Notes: a model not told the origin generated them from the letters alone. Positions 8,992-17,797 are shown, numbered from the stretch's first letter. The stretch: 64,000 bases of DNA from Methanoperedens sp049303315 (GCA_049303315.1 JBAQMZ010000054.1:62001-126000), one strand, 5' to 3'. Program-made: numbers and translations.

Positions 8992-10521
8992 CTACGTATA
9001 GTATTTTCCTTTTTCATGGATGAAAGAACGGATTTTTTTCAGTTTCGCTGCCTCGTTTTCAAGATTCGCGGATTTGCTTTTCAATTCGGAAATCTTTCTC
9101 ATATACTTATTTTTCAAATCATTATAAGTCTGGTCTGAAATCTCATTATTTACAAGTCTGGTTCCGAGCTTGCCAAGAACATCCTCGTTTTTCTTTATTG
9201 CCCCCTGCACCTCTAACGCATCGTTTTCAGCGTTTGCTATCTCAGCACCAAGCGTTGAGATGGCGGTATTGACCCCTGAACCCAGGTAATTCCTTGTGTC
9301 AATATCGAGATCTTCCGGCGGCAAAATACTATGCTGTTTTCTTTTTTCAGCTTCAAACGCCGATTCTTTTTTTATCTTTGGCTCAATTCTTGCTGGCTCT
9401 TCCCCAATACCCAAAGGCGGTGGAATTTCGACCTCTGCCGCATGAACTTCGGCTTCTGTCGGGGCTTTACCTTTTGCCAATTTATTTTTAATTGTTTTAG
9501 CTATCTTATTAAAAATTACATATACTGTAAAAATAATCGCAATGATGGCTATGATTCCAACAACCACAGACCCTTCACCGGACGGTTCCCCCTTTTGCTG
9601 TGTAATGGTCGGCGGGATTTCCCCCGTGGACCTTACTGTTATGGGCTCCTTCAATATTTCTTCTTTTTTTGATGTTATATCGTCCCCGAAATAATATACT
9701 ACCCATCCTTCCACAATAAAATCGCCTGCTTCGTTAGGCTTTAATCTCACTTCAATATCCCTGGTTGCGCCGGGATCAAGCTTGTATGTCGAGGTGTACT
9801 GCCCGGCTGCACCCTGGCTGAATTCTGTTGAAGTAACAGACATCCCGGAAGGGGGTTTTATAATTACCTGAACATTCATAACAGGTTTTGTAATAAGATT
9901 GACCACAGACAATTTTAACAGAATGTCTTCCCCGACTACCACATTTGTTTTCTCTCTATGAAGCGAGACGCTTGCGGATAGTTCTTTGACAGTTTCCACG
10001 GGTGTTGGAGTAAGAGCTGTACCCTTAGGAGTTGCAGCGGGTTTTATGAGTGTAAACGAATTTACAATCTTATCCAGGTCCTCTGAAAAAAACGCAAAAT
10101 CACTTGTCAGCGAACCGGCTGTTATTACAAAATAATTATCGCCGGATAGAATGAGTACCTGCCTTTCCTTATATTCTTTCTGTTGATACTCTTCATAAAA
10201 CATCAATTCTTTACCGGTCACACCACTGATTGTTATATATTTTTCACTGAAGGGGTAAATACCCAAACTGTTGAGATACCTTATTCTATCACCTACTATT
10301 TCGTCAAGAATCATCCCATCGGAAGGCACAACAACAACTTTTACCCATGCGCGCCCGGTCTGGCTGGTGAAAGTCTGGTCAGAACCGTCAGGTTCTTCCT
10401 TATAAGTCCAGCCTGCCGGGTATTCTATCTTAAAATCTCTTCCGATATTGGTAAATGTATAGGCTGAAGCGTTATTAACCAATAATATGAATATTAAAAA
10501 AAATAAAATTATTTTTTTCAT
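8992..10521 (-). CDS. Membrane protein with PsbP-like outer domain, CARDB-like domain and cytosolic coiled coil
   Basis: 509 residues from MKKIILFF; an in-frame ATG at 10563 would put 14 residues before the signal peptide. Order: signal peptide; a PsbP/MOG1-like domain beginning GRDFKIEYPAGW; a beta-sandwich resembling CARDB (about 190-300, VVGEDILLKLSVVN...GDFIVEGW); a single membrane segment (VVVGIIAIIAIIFTVYVIF); a charged linker; and a C-terminal coil (LGKLGTRLVNNEISDQTYND) that is a divergent relative of the modules in the two downstream genes. Same strand and architecture suggest one envelope gene set. Confidence 0.82.
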   Translation of the reverse strand: MKKIILFFLIFILLVNNASAYTFTNIGRDFKIEYPAGWTYKEEPDGSDQTFTSQTGRAWVKVVVVPSDGMILDEIVGDRIRYLNSLGIYPFSEKYITISGVTGKELMFYEEYQQKEYKERQVLILSGDNYFVITAGSLTSDFAFFSEDLDKIVNSFTLIKPAATPKGTALTPTPVETVKELSASVSLHREKTNVVVGEDILLKLSVVNLITKPVMNVQVIIKPPSGMSVTSTEFSQGAAGQYTSTYKLDPGATRDIEVRLKPNEAGDFIVEGWVVYYFGDDITSKKEEILKEPITVRSTGEIPPTITQQKGEPSGEGSVVVGIIAIIAIIFTVYVIFNKIAKTIKNKLAKGKAPTEAEVHAAEVEIPPPLGIGEEPARIEPKIKKESAFEAEKRKQHSILPPEDLDIDTRNYLGSGVNTAISTLGAEIANAENDALEVQGAIKKNEDVLGKLGTRLVNNEISDQTYNDLKNKYMRKISELKSKSANLENEAAKLKKIRSFIHEKGKYYT

Positions 10522-10631
10522 TGTTTTTTTCCTGAAAGCAGACGTGCGCTCATAACTATTCACGACTCCTTTCTACCATATTAAGCAAGCTAATAACGTG
10601 TTCAGCCCGAATTTATATTTGGTCTCGATAT

Positions 10632-11357
10632 CTATACTTTCCTTGAAAGCAGGCGTGCAATTGCAAATACACCAAATATAGCCAGTACAGCGCCGAATCC
10701 GGGTATTTGTACTTTGGGCGTCTCTGCTCCTGTCGGAACAGCTTTGGGATTTGCAATGTCTGGACTCTCCGGATTCTTTGACGCTTCCTTGACAGTTACA
10801 GAGTATGTAAGACTCAAGGGCTGGAAAGCGTCTTTGTTATCGTCTGGCCAATACAATCCTGTGAACTGGAGAGTATGGGAGCCGAGTCTTGCTGATTTAT
10901 CTGCTTTTATAACTACTATTATAGTCCTTGACGTGCCCGGCGGGACACTGAACGTACCGGCTACCACTCCGGCACCTGCCGCCTCTCCGAAACTTTGACC
11001 GTAAACGTGTATGCCGCTGGGTACACTGATGCGTGCGTCTACATTAAGCGTAACATCGTTCAAAGACGGATTATTCATAAACAATTCTACAATTCCATCC
11101 TGGTTGGATTCTATCACATCGGTTACCGGTCTTAGCGTAACTGACGGACCTACGCGGAATTTTCCTGTCGTTGGAATAGCAGTTGCTGTAACTGCAACGG
11201 TAGTTGCCACCGTCGTTGGGACTGTTGTAACATTTGCTGTTGCTGTTGCTGTTGCTGTTGTTGTTTGGTTTGGTGTTGTTTCATTTAGTGATAGCGCTGG
11301 GCTTGCCAGAATCACAAGAATTAACAAATTCACAATTAAGAGTTTAAATGTTTTCAT
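10632..11357 (-). CDS. Secreted surface protein with Thr-rich stalk and PGF-CTERM sorting signal
   Basis: 241 residues starting MKTFKLLIV, chosen because GGAGG lies 8 nt upstream. A signal peptide is followed by a Thr/Ala/Val low-complexity stalk (residues ~25-70, TTTATATATANVTTVPTTV) likely to be glycosylated, then a beta-sandwich domain with VSVPSG/VPPGTSRTIIVVIKA-type features. The C terminus is a tripartite PGF-CTERM: PGFGAVL, a hydrophobic run, and RLLSRKV. That signal is known to be processed by archaeosortase and lipid-anchored. It is the first gene of the minus-strand envelope cluster. Confidence 0.85.
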   Translation of the reverse strand: MKTFKLLIVNLLILVILASPALSLNETTPNQTTTATATATANVTTVPTTVATTVAVTATAIPTTGKFRVGPSVTLRPVTDVIESNQDGIVELFMNNPSLNDVTLNVDARISVPSGIHVYGQSFGEAAGAGVVAGTFSVPPGTSRTIIVVIKADKSARLGSHTLQFTGLYWPDDNKDAFQPLSLTYSVTVKEASKNPESPDIANPKAVPTGAETPKVQIPGFGAVLAIFGVFAIARLLSRKV

Positions 11358-11426
11358 CGATAAAACCTCCATACTTAAATTATAATAATTGTTACATATA
11401 CTTTTCTAATCCATTTGGAAGATACC

Positions 11427-11434
11427 TATAAATA
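11427..11434 (+). promoter_or_regulatory. TATA box for the 11458 gene, leaderless geometry
   Basis: TATAAATA is centred about 27 bp before the ATG at 11458. In archaea transcription starts about 25-30 bp after the TATA centre, so the transcript would begin at or next to the start codon. No Shine-Dalgarno sequence is present, which agrees with a leaderless mRNA. Confidence 0.6.
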
Positions 11435-11457
11435 TCCATCCAAACCAGCTTGCTACT

Positions 11458-11934
11458 ATGACCGATTACTGGGGCATTCCTGAGCGGGAATATGAACTCT
11501 CTCTCCTGCAATTCGCCAGTAAACAATTAGCAGGGATGGGTTATTCGGTTATTGGTGAAAAAGTGGAAGTATGCAGCGGGGCGGGGGCAATGACGCTGAC
11601 CGCAATTTTAAAAAACGGCGATTCGTTGTTCGGCCTGTATCTCCATGACGGCCCGAAGCAGCGCAAAACAAGAGGCCCCCCAATTATAAGAGCCCTGCGG
11701 CTATTGCCTGAAATGAAAAACGTAGATGATTTAAGATATTTCGTAATAACACACCAGGATGATTTTTATACGATCCTGTCGCCTGAAAATCCAGCATCCA
11801 GGGAAAGGATAGAGGCTGATATAAGGAAAATCTACGCTTATCTTTACAACTCAAAGATAAAAGACCTTTATGATACTGATTTAAGCAGCGCCGCTGATGT
11901 TTTGCGTGTAAGGCTGCGCAAGGTTGGTCAATAA
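11458..11934 (+). CDS. Hypothetical protein
   Basis: A 158-residue soluble protein that I do not recognise, without signal peptide or membrane segment. It begins MTDYWGIPEREYELSLL and has a central GLYLHDGPKQRKTRGPP segment rich in basic residues. The alternation of helices and strands suggests a compact alpha/beta fold, possibly restriction-endonuclease-like, but no catalytic signature is clear. It converges on the next gene with a 7-bp overlap of the 3' ends. Confidence 0.7.
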   Translation: MTDYWGIPEREYELSLLQFASKQLAGMGYSVIGEKVEVCSGAGAMTLTAILKNGDSLFGLYLHDGPKQRKTRGPPIIRALRLLPEMKNVDDLRYFVITHQDDFYTILSPENPASRERIEADIRKIYAYLYNSKIKDLYDTDLSSAADVLRVRLRKVGQ

Positions 11935-12749
11935 AAAGCAAGCTTTACATGGATTTTATCGCCCAAAGATATGGGTTTATCGCCGTATTTTCCTGGGATT
12001 ACTTTGATTCTCGGCTCTTTTAAAGACAGGCAAAAGGCAACGCCCGAGCATTTTACCTCAGAATCGTCTTTTGAGATTTCAAGCGAGGATACTTCCGGAT
12101 GGAAAAATCCCTGCTGTTTAACTGTACCAAAAAAGCCGCCGTCCCCGTTTGAACTGATAAAACCATCAAGAAAACCGCAATCTATTGCAAATCCTCTCAC
12201 ATCGCCGCAGGTAATGTAAGGCGCGCTGAGGAGTGCATATCTCTTATTAACTTCTTCGACCCGGCAATCAACTTCAAGAGTTTTGCCTTCCGGGAGCCCC
12301 TTCCATTTGATATCGGGCAAAAGGTTCAGGTTGTTCGATGCGCGAAGATAATCCCAGGTTTTCCTGACTTCAACATGCATCACAGGGTCGTTCCAGAAAA
12401 TGAAATATCCGTTTTTAATAAATGTCCCGAGAAAGTCGCCTTTCGATATGGTTTCTCCAATTGAAACTTCAGGTTTTATATGGATTATTTTGATGACGTA
12501 TTTACCCTGACGTATGGCGATTAGATATTCCCTGGAATCAATATCCTTAAAAGGTGTTGGCGTGTCGAAACTCTTGACATCGATTATTTCACCGTCAACC
12601 GGCGAAACAGCCTCGCTGCCAAAACTCCCGTAATATATGTCCACAGCGCTTTTGGTTTTATGGGCTGCATAAGGGCTTTTCAGGAAGGAGAATCTTGAAT
12701 TATCAGGCGCAAAAATATCGATATCATCATGGCTTGCAATCCTTTTCAT
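11928..12749 (-). CDS. M23/LytM-like fold protein, probably not an active peptidase
   Basis: 273 residues. Residues ~45-130 resemble the M23 (lysostaphin-like) beta fold: VSPVDGEIIDV, a His in IKIIHIKPE, GETISKGDFLGTF, and DPVMHVEVR where M23 enzymes carry their final HxH or HxE strand. The usual catalytic pattern is incomplete, so a peptidase role is doubtful. The second half is an unrecognised beta-rich domain. No signal peptide. The start codon lies inside one arm of a perfect inverted repeat (12747-12755/12762-12770), so initiation could be affected by local RNA structure. Confidence 0.65.
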   Translation of the reverse strand: MKRIASHDDIDIFAPDNSRFSFLKSPYAAHKTKSAVDIYYGSFGSEAVSPVDGEIIDVKSFDTPTPFKDIDSREYLIAIRQGKYVIKIIHIKPEVSIGETISKGDFLGTFIKNGYFIFWNDPVMHVEVRKTWDYLRASNNLNLLPDIKWKGLPEGKTLEVDCRVEEVNKRYALLSAPYITCGDVRGFAIDCGFLDGFISSNGDGGFFGTVKQQGFFHPEVSSLEISKDDSEVKCSGVAFCLSLKEPRIKVIPGKYGDKPISLGDKIHVKLAFY

Positions 12750-12871
12750 AAAGGGTTACGCCCCTTTATGACGTCCCGAGTCACGCCTGTCTTCGACACG
12801 CTTTGCGAACGGGAGGGCGTGGGGTATGCGAAGCATACCCCTTGGTTTGAAAAAACTTTTCTAAAGTTTTT
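12747..12871. repeat. Hairpin-rich region related to the 123-bp element
   Basis: Fills the gap between two minus-strand genes. It has the inverted repeats CATAAAGGG/CCCTTTATG (12747-12755/12762-12770), CACGCC/GGCGTG further in, GGGGTATGC-gaa-GCATACCCC (12821-12841), and AAAAACTTT/AAAGTTTTT (12851-12871). The words gagtcacgcct and ggagggcgtg are shared with the 123-bp element at 3914, but here a different insert separates them. It therefore looks like a diverged or composite member of that family. Confidence 0.75.
12850..12871 (-). terminator. Intrinsic terminator-like hairpin after the radical SAM gene
   Basis: On the minus strand, AAAAACTTT, a 3-nt loop and AAAGTTTTTT form a 9-bp stem ending in a T run, directly at the stop codon of the 12871-13821 gene. 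The geometry fits transcription termination, although the stem is A/T rich. Confidence 0.5.
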
Positions 12872-13821
12872 CATCGTTTCACTTCATACGAACAGCACAT
12901 TTTCGGGATTTCTATGATATTCAATCCGAGTTCCCTGGCTGTCACAGAGGCGCTTTTCGAAGGCACGGCTATCCTGTCAATCCCGCCCAGGATTGCGTAC
13001 TTGTCAAGCTCTCTGCGATAACGTCCTCCCGGGCGCACGCAGCTTAACGAAAGCGGTACGTCAAACATCTCCCGCGCGGTTGTAATAACTCTGACCACAT
13101 CCTCGATTTTAGGCGGGGGAATGCCCTCCATAGCGGTTCCTTTTGTGGGGATAAATACAACAATCACCACTGTCACGGGATTGAATTTTTTGACAATTTC
13201 AAGGGCTTTGAATTCCCCTTTCAACTGACCGTTATGCAGCCCTACAATGATATGCGGGGCAAGCGGAATTCCGAGAGAGGAGAGATGCCGCAGTGTCTCC
13301 TCGTAATCCTGTACGCATGCATTGATGCCAAGGATGTCGTGTATTGTTTCATCATCGCCAAGAACATCAACGAGCGCCATATCAAGGTATTCCGAAAGTA
13401 TGTGCGCCTGCGAGACGTTCACAATGCCTGTATGCGCGCTGATTTTGAGTTTTGTATCATGCTTGATTTTTTGGATAACGTCCGACTGCTCATACGTAGG
13501 AACACTTCCATCAGCAGCGCTTCCCCCGCTTAGCAATATTCCCTGCGCGCCCTTATCGGCTAATTTTTCGGCTTCTGCATCCAATTTTCCCTCAGAGCCG
13601 TCAAGCATATGGCGAAGATAGTGTGAATTGCAATGTTTGCAGGAAAGTGCGCAGCGGGTGCCAGTCAGGGAAACCGGCGTAAAAGGCTCATTGAAAAAAA
13701 GAATATTGCTTCCGAAAAGTTCGAGCCTGCGTGCGAAACCCCTGAGCATGGAGGCTTTAGTATCGGGGTCGGTTTCCAGCGCATCAATCATGGTTCTTGC
13801 GCGATACAGGTCGGAATTCAT
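12871..13821 (-). CDS. Radical SAM protein of the biotin-synthase-like archaeal family (COG1856 type)
   Basis: 316 residues from MNSDLYRAR. The 4Fe-4S/SAM site is CALSCKHCN (CxxxCxxC). LLSGGSAADGSVP is the GGE-like SAM-contacting strand, and IIVGLHNGQLKGE and FIPTKGTAMEG are later barrel strands. Near the C terminus SLSCVRPGGRYR and EIPKMCCSY add cysteines that could hold a second cluster or the substrate. The frame is open upstream to 14040, but that extension would overlap the divergent pyrophosphatase gene and lacks family similarity. The substrate of the family is unknown to me. Confidence 0.82.
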   Translation of the reverse strand: MNSDLYRARTMIDALETDPDTKASMLRGFARRLELFGSNILFFNEPFTPVSLTGTRCALSCKHCNSHYLRHMLDGSEGKLDAEAEKLADKGAQGILLSGGSAADGSVPTYEQSDVIQKIKHDTKLKISAHTGIVNVSQAHILSEYLDMALVDVLGDDETIHDILGINACVQDYEETLRHLSSLGIPLAPHIIVGLHNGQLKGEFKALEIVKKFNPVTVVIVVFIPTKGTAMEGIPPPKIEDVVRVITTAREMFDVPLSLSCVRPGGRYRRELDKYAILGGIDRIAVPSKSASVTARELGLNIIEIPKMCCSYEVKR

Positions 13822-13846
13822 ATTTTTGTTTATGAGCGTAATAGGT

Positions 13847-13892
13847 AAATAATATATATCCTTAGCACCAAGTGGGCGGCACTCTAAGGAGG
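13847..13892 (+). promoter_or_regulatory. Promoter and Shine-Dalgarno of hppA
   Basis: An AT-rich TATA element (aaataatatatat, 13847-13858) is followed by a short leader and a strong AAGGAGG (13886-13892) 5 nt before the ATG at 13898. The spacer between hppA and the divergent radical SAM gene is only 76 bp, so both promoters lie here. Confidence 0.6.
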
Positions 13893-13897
13893 AAATT

Positions 13898-15955
13898 ATG
13901 GATTCGTTATTGTATTCAGCCCCGCTTGCGGGCGTTATCGGTTTATTGTTCGCCGTGTATCTTGTTCTGTATATACTCAAACTTGATGCAGGCACTGACA
14001 GGATGAAAGAAATCGCATCTGCAATACAGGAAGGCGCCATGGCTTATCTGAACAGGCAGTATAAGACCGTGGCTGTAATTGCGGTTATTCTTGCCGTTTT
14101 AATCGCATGGGCAATTAATGTGCCTACGGCTCTTGGATTTATTCTCGGCGCCCTCATGTCCGCATCAGCCGGTTATCTTGGCATGAACATATCCGTGCGC
14201 AGCAACGTTCGCTGTGCCAATGCTGCAAAAGAAGGTATGCAGCAAGCGCTTAATGTGGCGTTCAAAGGCGGAGCAGTCACAGGTATATCCGTGGCAAGCC
14301 TTGCGCTCCTTGGCGTGAGCGGGCTTTATATCGCATTCGGAGGAAATATTGGAGCGGTTGATAAGGTCATAGGTTTCGGGTTCGGTGCATCGCTCATAAG
14401 TCTTTTCGCAAGGATTGGCGGCGGGATATATACCAAAGCAGCCGATGTGGGAACCGACCTTGTTGGGAAAGTGGAAGCAGGAATTCCCGAGGATGACCCG
14501 CGCAACCCCGGTGTCATAGCTGATAACGTGGGCGACAATGTGGGCGACTGCGCGGGAATGGCGGCTGACCTTTTCGAAACATACGCCGTTACAGCTCTTG
14601 GCGCGATGCTGATTGGAGTTACAGTAATAGACAAATATCCAAATGCGGTCACCTATCCCCTGATGCTGGGAGCAGCAGCAATTATTGCATCCATAATCGG
14701 GACGTTCTTTGTCAAGCTTGGAAAATCAGGCGATATAATGGGGGCGATGTACAAAGGCGCGATTGTGGCGGGAGCAATCTCAGTAGTTTTGTTCTATATA
14801 ATCACACAGCAGTTGATGGGTGGGAATAAGGGCATGTTCATCAGCGCGCTTGTGGGTCTTGGCGTCACGGCGGCGATGATAATCATTACCGAGTATTACA
14901 CAGCGACAACGCATTCTCCTGTAAAGGACATTGCTAACGCTTCGGTAACAGGCCCGGGAACGAACATAATAACAGGGCTTGCAGTAGGGCTTCAGAGCAC
15001 TGCTTTACCCGTAATAGTCATTTGCGCAGGAATCCTGATTTCATATACGGTCATGGGTGGCGGGGCACTTGGGTTATACGGGATTGCCATAGCAGCGGCA
15101 GCCATGCTGTCGGTAACAGGCATAATAATCGCCATAGACTCATACGGTCCGATAACAGACAACGCAGGCGGAATAGCAGAGATGGCTGAGCTTTCCAAGG
15201 AGGTCAGGGATATCACCGACCCGCTGGATGCTGTGGGAAATACCACAAAAGCGGTCACAAAAGGCTATGCCATAGGCTCGGCAGCGCTCGGTGCTCTTGC
15301 TCTCTTTGCTGCATACAGCAGTGAGGTAAACAAGCTCCTGCTGGCTGATGGGAAGCCTGTATTATCGCTTGAACTCTCAAACCCTCTTGTTCTTGTGGGA
15401 TTGTTAATAGGCGGCATGATACCATTCTTGTTCGCAAGCTTCCTGATGGGCGCTGTGGGTAGGGCGGCAACAACCATAGTTACTGAAATAAGGCGGCAGT
15501 TCAGGGAAATAAAGGGCATCATGGAAGGAACAGCGAAGCCCGATTATGGAAAGTGTGTTGACATCGTTACCATAGCGGCGCAGAAAGAGATGATAATTCC
15601 GGGGCTTCTTGCAGTACTCTCACCTCTGCTTGTAGGCTTCATATTCGGCCCTGTTGCGCTTGGCGGTCTTCTTATCGGCGTGATTATTTCTGGTCTCCTC
15701 CTTGCTCTCATGATGACAACAGGAGGCGCGGCATGGGATAATGCCAAGAAATATATCGAGTCAGGCAACCTTGGCGGGAAGAGACTTCCGGACGGGAGCA
15801 AGAATCCCACGCACGCAGCCGCAGTTGTGGGCGACACCGTGGGCGACCCGACAAAGGATACGGCAGGCCCGGCAATCAATCCCCTGATAAAAGTGATGAA
15901 CATCGTAGCGATATTGTTTGCAGCGCTGATTCTGAAATACAGCCTTCTGGGATAG
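13898..15955 (+). CDS. hppA: Membrane-bound proton-pumping pyrophosphatase, K+-independent type
   Basis: Couples pyrophosphate hydrolysis to ion pumping across the membrane. 685 residues with about 16 hydrophobic segments. Substrate-binding blocks are visible: DVGTDLVGKVEAGIPEDDPR, followed by GVIADNVGDNVGDCAGMAAD, and near the end GDTVGDPTKDTAGPAINPL. In GNTTKAVTKGYAIGSA the residue after GNTT is Lys. Known mutational work on the family ties Lys at this position to K+-independence and Ala to K+-dependence, so the K+-independent H+-pumping class is predicted. Confidence 0.96.
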   Translation: MDSLLYSAPLAGVIGLLFAVYLVLYILKLDAGTDRMKEIASAIQEGAMAYLNRQYKTVAVIAVILAVLIAWAINVPTALGFILGALMSASAGYLGMNISVRSNVRCANAAKEGMQQALNVAFKGGAVTGISVASLALLGVSGLYIAFGGNIGAVDKVIGFGFGASLISLFARIGGGIYTKAADVGTDLVGKVEAGIPEDDPRNPGVIADNVGDNVGDCAGMAADLFETYAVTALGAMLIGVTVIDKYPNAVTYPLMLGAAAIIASIIGTFFVKLGKSGDIMGAMYKGAIVAGAISVVLFYIITQQLMGGNKGMFISALVGLGVTAAMIIITEYYTATTHSPVKDIANASVTGPGTNIITGLAVGLQSTALPVIVICAGILISYTVMGGGALGLYGIAIAAAAMLSVTGIIIAIDSYGPITDNAGGIAEMAELSKEVRDITDPLDAVGNTTKAVTKGYAIGSAALGALALFAAYSSEVNKLLLADGKPVLSLELSNPLVLVGLLIGGMIPFLFASFLMGAVGRAATTIVTEIRRQFREIKGIMEGTAKPDYGKCVDIVTIAAQKEMIIPGLLAVLSPLLVGFIFGPVALGGLLIGVIISGLLLALMMTTGGAAWDNAKKYIESGNLGGKRLPDGSKNPTHAAAVVGDTVGDPTKDTAGPAINPLIKVMNIVAILFAALILKYSLLG

Positions 15956-16104
15956 ATAATATAAAGATATGGACTTTTTATAATTCGTGGTATCAATAAT
16001 CCTATCTTTCAAGGGTATGATTTGGTACCACCTTTTTTTCGTAAAAAATCTCATAAAGTTGCAGAAAAGCATATATATCATTAAAAATAATGTCAATCCT
16101 GATT

Positions 16105-16914
16105 ATGATTAGTGGTATCAAACAAAAAACGGTTTGTCTTGTATTAATGATTTTTCTCATAACGTCTTTATCTGGTTGTGATGGTCCTCCACCACCTAAG
16201 GTACAAACTTGGAAGGTAAATCCCCAGATAATTACCCAAAATAGCGGTTGCTTCATTGATACTGAATACTCAGTCCGTAGAGATAGTGCCACAGAAAAAA
16301 TCGAATTGACTCTTGGATATCAAGATGGATCTGAACGGACTTTAAGCAATCAAGACCAATTCTCCAGGAGAATCGACAATACAGTTTTTTTTAGAGGTCC
16401 GGGGAAATATAATTTCAAACTAAAAAGCAATATCACCAGTGGTGATTTGGGAAACACAGACGTTTTTATTCTCAACCCCATGGGTGGCTTTTTCCCGACA
16501 AATATATATTTTAATTATCCGGACGACTTGATGGAAGATTATCTGGTCAGATATTATCTGCTTTTGAAAACTGTTCCAATTACTGTATCTGAAAAATATG
16601 ATAGGACTACTACTCTTTTTCTATGTGAAAAATACATGGAGCTCACTGGTATTACATTTGCATCCCAATCTCAGGGTGGAGTGTGGGCAGACTCTATCGA
16701 AATAGGTTTTCAATTTAGCGATGGTAGTTTTTATTATCCAAACAATCCTGAAATCAGAAGGGGTGATACCTTAACACTGGACTCACGCATTCCAATCAAG
16801 GATGGAACAAAGATTATTATAACTCAAGTACGTCATAGTCCTGCTCCAAGGTTCTCTCATGGCGAACCTATTAGCTTTGATTTGTACCTTCATTTTAAAG
16901 GCGCAGGATATTAA
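16105..16914 (+). CDS. Predicted lipoprotein of unknown function, AT-rich
   Basis: About 269 residues. The N terminus is a signal peptide ending in a lipobox (LITSLSGC), so it is probably exported and lipid-anchored at the Cys. The remainder is beta-rich and unlike any family I recognise; an FKLKSNITSGDLGN segment suggests Ig-like strands. An ATG at 16090 is also in frame. 16105 is preferred because the TATA element atatatatc (16071-16079) is about 30 bp before it, as expected for a leaderless start. Base composition is lower in GC than hppA and cofE, consistent with acquisition. Confidence 0.65.
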   Translation: MISGIKQKTVCLVLMIFLITSLSGCDGPPPPKVQTWKVNPQIITQNSGCFIDTEYSVRRDSATEKIELTLGYQDGSERTLSNQDQFSRRIDNTVFFRGPGKYNFKLKSNITSGDLGNTDVFILNPMGGFFPTNIYFNYPDDLMEDYLVRYYLLLKTVPITVSEKYDRTTTLFLCEKYMELTGITFASQSQGGVWADSIEIGFQFSDGSFYYPNNPEIRRGDTLTLDSRIPIKDGTKIIITQVRHSPAPRFSHGEPISFDLYLHFKGAGY

Positions 16915-16939
16915 CTACATAGAGTTAAACAAAATAGGG

Positions 16940-16979
16940 GGACACATAGTAGATGTTGCTTCCTGTGTCCTGTCAATTT
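16940..16979 (+). terminator. Possible terminator hairpin after the lipoprotein gene
   Basis: GGACACA (16940-16946) pairs with TGTGTCC (16964-16970) across a 17-nt loop and is followed by tgtcaatttttg. The stem is short and the T run imperfect, so this is tentative. Confidence 0.35.
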
Positions 16980-17038
16980 TTGTCAACCATTAGAAAGCAT
17001 TATTATTCCACCTGCATTTAAGGGGGCGAGGAATCCGA

Positions 17039-17797
17039 TTGAATGCAACCGTATTTGCAGTTGAAAATATCCCCCTGATAAAACAGGGTGACGATATTGC
17101 GCTCATTTTGAGTGAACAGACAGAGCTCAAGGAGAACGATATCGTTGTTATTTCTTCCACCATCGTATCCAAATCAGAAGGCAGGATAATTCCGCTTGGA
17201 ATTGTAAAACCGACCGAAAGGGCAAAAACCATCGCAAATAAAAACCAGAGCGACCCTCGGTTCGTGCAGGCTGTGCTTGATGAAAGCGAGGAAATATTGC
17301 TTGAATCTCCATTCCTTCTTGTCAGGACAAAACATGGCAGCATCTGCGTAAATGCAGGTATCGACCATTCCAATGTCGAAGGCAGCGACAACATTCTTCT
17401 GCTGCCGGAAGACCCTGATGCAAGTGCGCTAAAAATCAAGGATTCTATCTTCAAATATACCGGTAAAAAAGCCAGCGTTATTATTACAGACACGAACGGC
17501 AGGGCTTTCAGGATAGGTCAGACTGGAGCTGCCATCGGGATTGCGGGAATAAAAACAACACGGGACTGGAGGGGGACGGAAGACCTTTTCGGGAGGGTGC
17601 TTGAAGTGAAAAACGAAGCAATCGTGGATGAAATTGCGGGATTTGCAAATATCCTGATGGGAGAAGGGAATGGCGGTATGCCAATTGTAATAATTCGCGG
17701 CTTGAACCTGTATCACGAATCCTATGGGATAAGAGAATTATTCAGACCGGAAAAAGAAGACGTGATACGAAGGGCGCTCAAAGCTCAGTCAATTTGA
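17039..17797 (+). CDS. cofE: Coenzyme F420-0:L-glutamate ligase
   Basis: Adds gamma-linked glutamates to F420-0, using GTP. 252 residues with the family's features: VENIPLIKQGDDIA at the N terminus, VVISSTIVSKSEGR, NAGIDHSNVEG, TDTNGRAFRIGQTGAAIG and AGFANILMGEGNGGMP. The start is TTG at 17039, preceded by GGGGGCGAGG; no nearby ATG or GTG would preserve the conserved N terminus. Its 3' end overlaps the convergent HD-domain gene by 20 bp. It indicates an F420-using archaeon or actinomycete-like metabolism; the surrounding genes decide for an archaeon. Confidence 0.95.
   Translation: MNATVFAVENIPLIKQGDDIALILSEQTELKENDIVVISSTIVSKSEGRIIPLGIVKPTERAKTIANKNQSDPRFVQAVLDESEEILLESPFLLVRTKHGSICVNAGIDHSNVEGSDNILLLPEDPDASALKIKDSIFKYTGKKASVIITDTNGRAFRIGQTGAAIGIAGIKTTRDWRGTEDLFGRVLEVKNEAIVDEIAGFANILMGEGNGGMPIVIIRGLNLYHESYGIRELFRPEKEDVIRRALKAQSI

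Noticed and set aside
12747..12871. CRISPR array
   Set aside because: The region has hairpins but no regularly spaced direct repeats; no cas genes occur in the window.
13822..14040. N-terminal extension of the radical SAM protein
   Set aside because: The extension overlaps the divergent hppA gene and its promoter and gives no family-like sequence; MNSDLYRAR is the better start.
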